NCBI GenBank assembly: GCA_016765335.1
Contig: JAESQE010000556.1
Coordinates: 1 to 6,162, forward strand
DNA length: 6,162 nucleotides
From: Planctomycetaceae bacterium
GTDB taxonomy: Bacteria > Planctomycetota > Planctomycetia > Planctomycetales > Planctomycetaceae
Direction: 5' to 3'
The position numbers were made by a program, and so were the translations under genes. The first letter of the stretch is position 1. Each line of letters begins with the position of its first letter. Positions 3,991 through 6,162 of this stretch are shown here, piece after piece. The notes under the pieces are model-generated. The model searched no databases. It had not been told where the DNA came from and saw only the letters and a list, made by a program, of their open reading frames with translations.

Positions 3991-6162
3991 ATGAAGAACA
4001 ACGAACAAGTATTTTATCGTTTGATTGCAGGGTTTCTGTCTGCATTACTGGCTGTATATTGCTTTGCGGTGCTATTTTATGTTGCGACCAGTGCTGATAT
4101 TGGTGTGCGATGCCTGTTGACCAATGATGAATTTTCCTTCCCGGGCTTGCAAATCAGGCGTTATTTGCAAAGTGATTCTGCTCAACCCGCTGGTGAACTT
4201 CCCGTAGCTTTTGGTGATGCGCCGCAAGAAGGGGACCAATTGCTGGAAATTGGGGATCATTCTATCAATTCTTTCTTTGATTACACACGAGCGATGGCGA
4301 CATTGCGATCTACTTGGCAGAAGGCTCCTTCCTACGATAGCCGCGTTGAAAAAAACACGAACCCGATGGATATCGAACGATATACGTCGCTGCCGCCGGT
4401 GATTCATTATTTTTCAGACCAGACCAATGATAAAAGTGAGTCATCCAAGGTGCTTCACGGCAGATACGTGCGTGTGAAATATTATCAGTCAGGCACTGGT
4501 GAGACTGTTACTTGCTGGTTAATCATTCAATCTTTGTCTTCTATTAATGTGATCCTTTCGATCATTTGGTGCTTGCTTGAGTTTGTGATTTTAGCGGTTG
4601 CGGCTTTGTCTTTTTGTAATCGCCCCTCGGACAGTGCAGCCCGGCTGTTTTTCGTACTTTGTTTATTCACTCTCCCTGCTTTTGTTGGTGGGTATTACTG
4701 GTGGGTAGTTTCAGAAAGTTTGCTTCTGACTGCTCCCTTCTTTTCTAGTGCGATACTGCTTCCGGTTGTCACGCTACACTTTTTTCTGAACTATCCCACG
4801 CGACATTCCATCAGGGACCGGTTCCCACTATTGAGTATTGCCGGACTGTATTTTGTGCCTGTGGTTATGCTGGGAGTTTTCTCGTTCCTGTTTGGCGTCG
4901 TCTATTTCTCGGGAGCTGGACCAGAATCGAGCGAGATTGTTCGGTCTGCTTTAGCTTGGATTGAGTATTTAATTGATGTTTACATTGTGATTTCTTGCTT
5001 TTACTTTGCAGCGAGTGTTTATTTTTTGATCGAAAATTACCGCAGCTGCACTCAGCCCGCACAACAGAAGCAGTTGCAATGGATTGTCGTTGCAGCACTT
5101 TTGGCGACTCCTCTTGTGGTTTACACAACTTATCTGGCATTTGGTGATCGGGTGGGGCTGGCCCTTGGTCGGGGACGGATTCCGATGGTTGTGGTGAGCT
5201 TGTTATTCCTCACAGCTTACGCGGTGGGCATTATTCGATATCGATTAATGCTTCTGGATCAAATCATCAGTAAACACGTTCTTTATATGTTGCTGAGACA
5301 GTCTGTTGCAGTGCTCTACAGTTTGGTGATTGCGGTCGGGAGTTTATATACCGTTTACCGGGGAAGTTCTGTTCCAGAGCAGCTGTTGCCCCTCGCTTTT
5401 TTTCTGACGGTGATTATTTTGGCAATGGGCTGGGTGAAAGATCGTGCTCAGTCAGCGATTGACAGGAGATTCTTTCGAGAAAAATACCGCTTGGATCGAG
5501 CAATGCATCAAATGAATGCGGTGGTTGCCAAGGTTGCAGACGTCAGGTCTTTATCCGAGCACATGCTGCGTTCGTGTCGAGAAGTGCTTCAAGTTCACTT
5601 CAGCGCATTGTATCTTCGAGATGGACAGACTCAGCAATACGAACTGATTGCCTCTGTGGGCGGGCCTGATTTACCTGTCACGTTTCAATTGGATAAGGAA
5701 TCTGAAGGGGTACTTCAGCAGGCGGGATCTCATCAGCGGATCGCTAGTTCTTCGAAACAGAACACTTCGCACTTGCAGGAATTGCATCGCGAATTCAATT
5801 CGCAGTTAATGCACGGTTTTGAGGTGGATGGTCAGCGATCTGGAATTGTCTTGCTGGGAGCCAAGGATTCTTCTTCACCATTTACAGCTGAAGACACGAC
5901 ATTTGTTACCGCAATTGGGCAGATGACTGGCGTGGCGTTGCAATGCGTGCGAGTCCAACAGAATGTTTCTCGGCTGGATGAAATGCTTCAGGAGAAAGTG
6001 CGAAAAATTGAAAGCCAGGAACGTCAAATCGCTTTTCTGCGACTCCAGGCAACCGAGAAGAATTCCGAAAACAATAAGCCTGATCAGTCCAAAAAAGTAA
6101 GCGAGCAGCAGCCGTTTAATCGAGGAAAAATATGCGGAAGCAGCCCTGCGATTTTGCAGGTG
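3991..6162 (+). CDS. Membrane-embedded GAF sigma-54-dependent regulator, N-terminal part
   Basis: The gene runs off the right edge after 724 codons without a stop. The ATG at 3991 is well fixed: TGA lies in frame at 3985-3987, directly upstream. No clear Shine-Dalgarno sequence is present. A first membrane segment (about 11-34) is followed by an extracytoplasmic region (35-180) with a PDZ-like stretch (GDQLLEIGDHSINSF, 81-95, then an Ala/Leu/Arg-rich helix). About nine more membrane segments follow (near 184-208, 216-240, 245-267, 281-305, 325-348, 363-384, 397-416, 431-453, 464-482). Next comes a juxtamembrane segment, DRRFFREKY (491-499), typical of membrane histidine kinases. A GAF domain covers about 511-652, with GIVLLGAKD and PFTAEDTTFV near its end. 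A charged, Gln/Glu-rich coiled-coil linker runs about 655-690. The last residues, GSSPAILQV (716-724), match the opening of the sigma-54 AAA+ domain, just ahead of where Walker A is expected. The likely role is to sense an envelope or small-molecule signal and activate sigma-54 promoters from the membrane. The ligand and target genes are unknown. Confidence 0.8.
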   Translation, partial: MKNNEQVFYRLIAGFLSALLAVYCFAVLFYVATSADIGVRCLLTNDEFSFPGLQIRRYLQSDSAQPAGELPVAFGDAPQEGDQLLEIGDHSINSFFDYTRAMATLRSTWQKAPSYDSRVEKNTNPMDIERYTSLPPVIHYFSDQTNDKSESSKVLHGRYVRVKYYQSGTGETVTCWLIIQSLSSINVILSIIWCLLEFVILAVAALSFCNRPSDSAARLFFVLCLFTLPAFVGGYYWWVVSESLLLTAPFFSSAILLPVVTLHFFLNYPTRHSIRDRFPLLSIAGLYFVPVVMLGVFSFLFGVVYFSGAGPESSEIVRSALAWIEYLIDVYIVISCFYFAASVYFLIENYRSCTQPAQQKQLQWIVVAALLATPLVVYTTYLAFGDRVGLALGRGRIPMVVVSLLFLTAYAVGIIRYRLMLLDQIISKHVLYMLLRQSVAVLYSLVIAVGSLYTVYRGSSVPEQLLPLAFFLTVIILAMGWVKDRAQSAIDRRFFREKYRLDRAMHQMNAVVAKVADVRSLSEHMLRSCREVLQVHFSALYLRDGQTQQYELIASVGGPDLPVTFQLDKESEGVLQQAGSHQRIASSSKQNTSHLQELHREFNSQLMHGFEVDGQRSGIVLLGAKDSSSPFTAEDTTFVTAIGQMTGVALQCVRVQQNVSRLDEMLQEKVRKIESQERQIAFLRLQATEKNSENNKPDQSKKVSEQQPFNRGKICGSSPAILQV
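5521..5946 (+). other. GAF domain of the membrane regulator
   Basis: Residues about 511-652 follow the GAF pattern. A helix with VRSLSEHMLRSCREVL leads into strand FSALYLRDG (538-546), then a strand pair with ELIASVGG (551-558). The domain closes with GIVLLGAKD (618-626), FTAEDTTFVTAIG (631-643) and a final helix. GAF domains bind small ligands such as cyclic nucleotides, haem or 2-oxoglutarate, or only mediate dimerisation. No chromophore cysteine or cyclic-nucleotide NKXnFX3DE signature was seen, so the ligand cannot be named. Confidence 0.7.

Noticed and set aside
4072..4407. 111-codon - strand frame opposite the regulator
   Set aside because: It lies wholly antisense to the well-supported membrane regulator, and its product is an Arg-rich shadow.
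4865..5140. 91-codon - strand frame rich in Lys/Gln/Ser
   Set aside because: It is the antisense of hydrophobic membrane-segment codons, which regularly gives such polar shadow frames.

Overview
The window (GC in the mid-40s % by eye) is a stretch of bacterial chromosome with four protein-coding genes. Two are complete and two are cut by the window edges. From left to right: the 3' end of a CstA-family carbon starvation/peptide or pyruvate transporter (+, 2-637); a complete single-domain mannose-1-phosphate guanylyltransferase (-, 846-1922); a complete GTP 3',8-cyclase MoaA (-, 2151-3191); an unusually long spacer of about 800 bp; and the first 724 codons of a large multi-domain membrane regulator (+, 3991 to the window end). 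No RNA genes, insertion sequences or CRISPR arrays were recognised.

The most interesting gene is the one at the right edge. Its N-terminal part has about ten membrane segments, with a PDZ-like segment in the extracytoplasmic loop after the first. A GAF domain and a coiled-coil linker follow. The last visible residues (GSSPAILQV) match the start of the sigma-54-interacting AAA+ domain. I read it as a membrane-embedded sigma-54 activator (bacterial enhancer-binding protein). Its sensor part resembles that of membrane histidine kinases. The ATPase core lies outside the window, so this reading is strong but not final.

The host is probably a planctomycete or a relative. The grounds are weak: moderate GC, weak or absent Shine-Dalgarno sequences, dispersed single genes rather than tight operons, and a large multi-domain membrane sensor. 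This is inference only.

The genes do not form one pathway. cstA handles uptake of a carbon source. The guanylyltransferase makes GDP-mannose for glycans. moaA starts molybdenum cofactor synthesis. The regulator looks like a sensor of the cell envelope or cytoplasm. cstA and the guanylyltransferase gene converge on a short gap holding a perfect hairpin, which may end transcription from both sides. moaA and the regulator gene diverge from the long spacer. That spacer has no convincing gene but is rich in perfect palindromes and carries a GC-rich repeated octamer.
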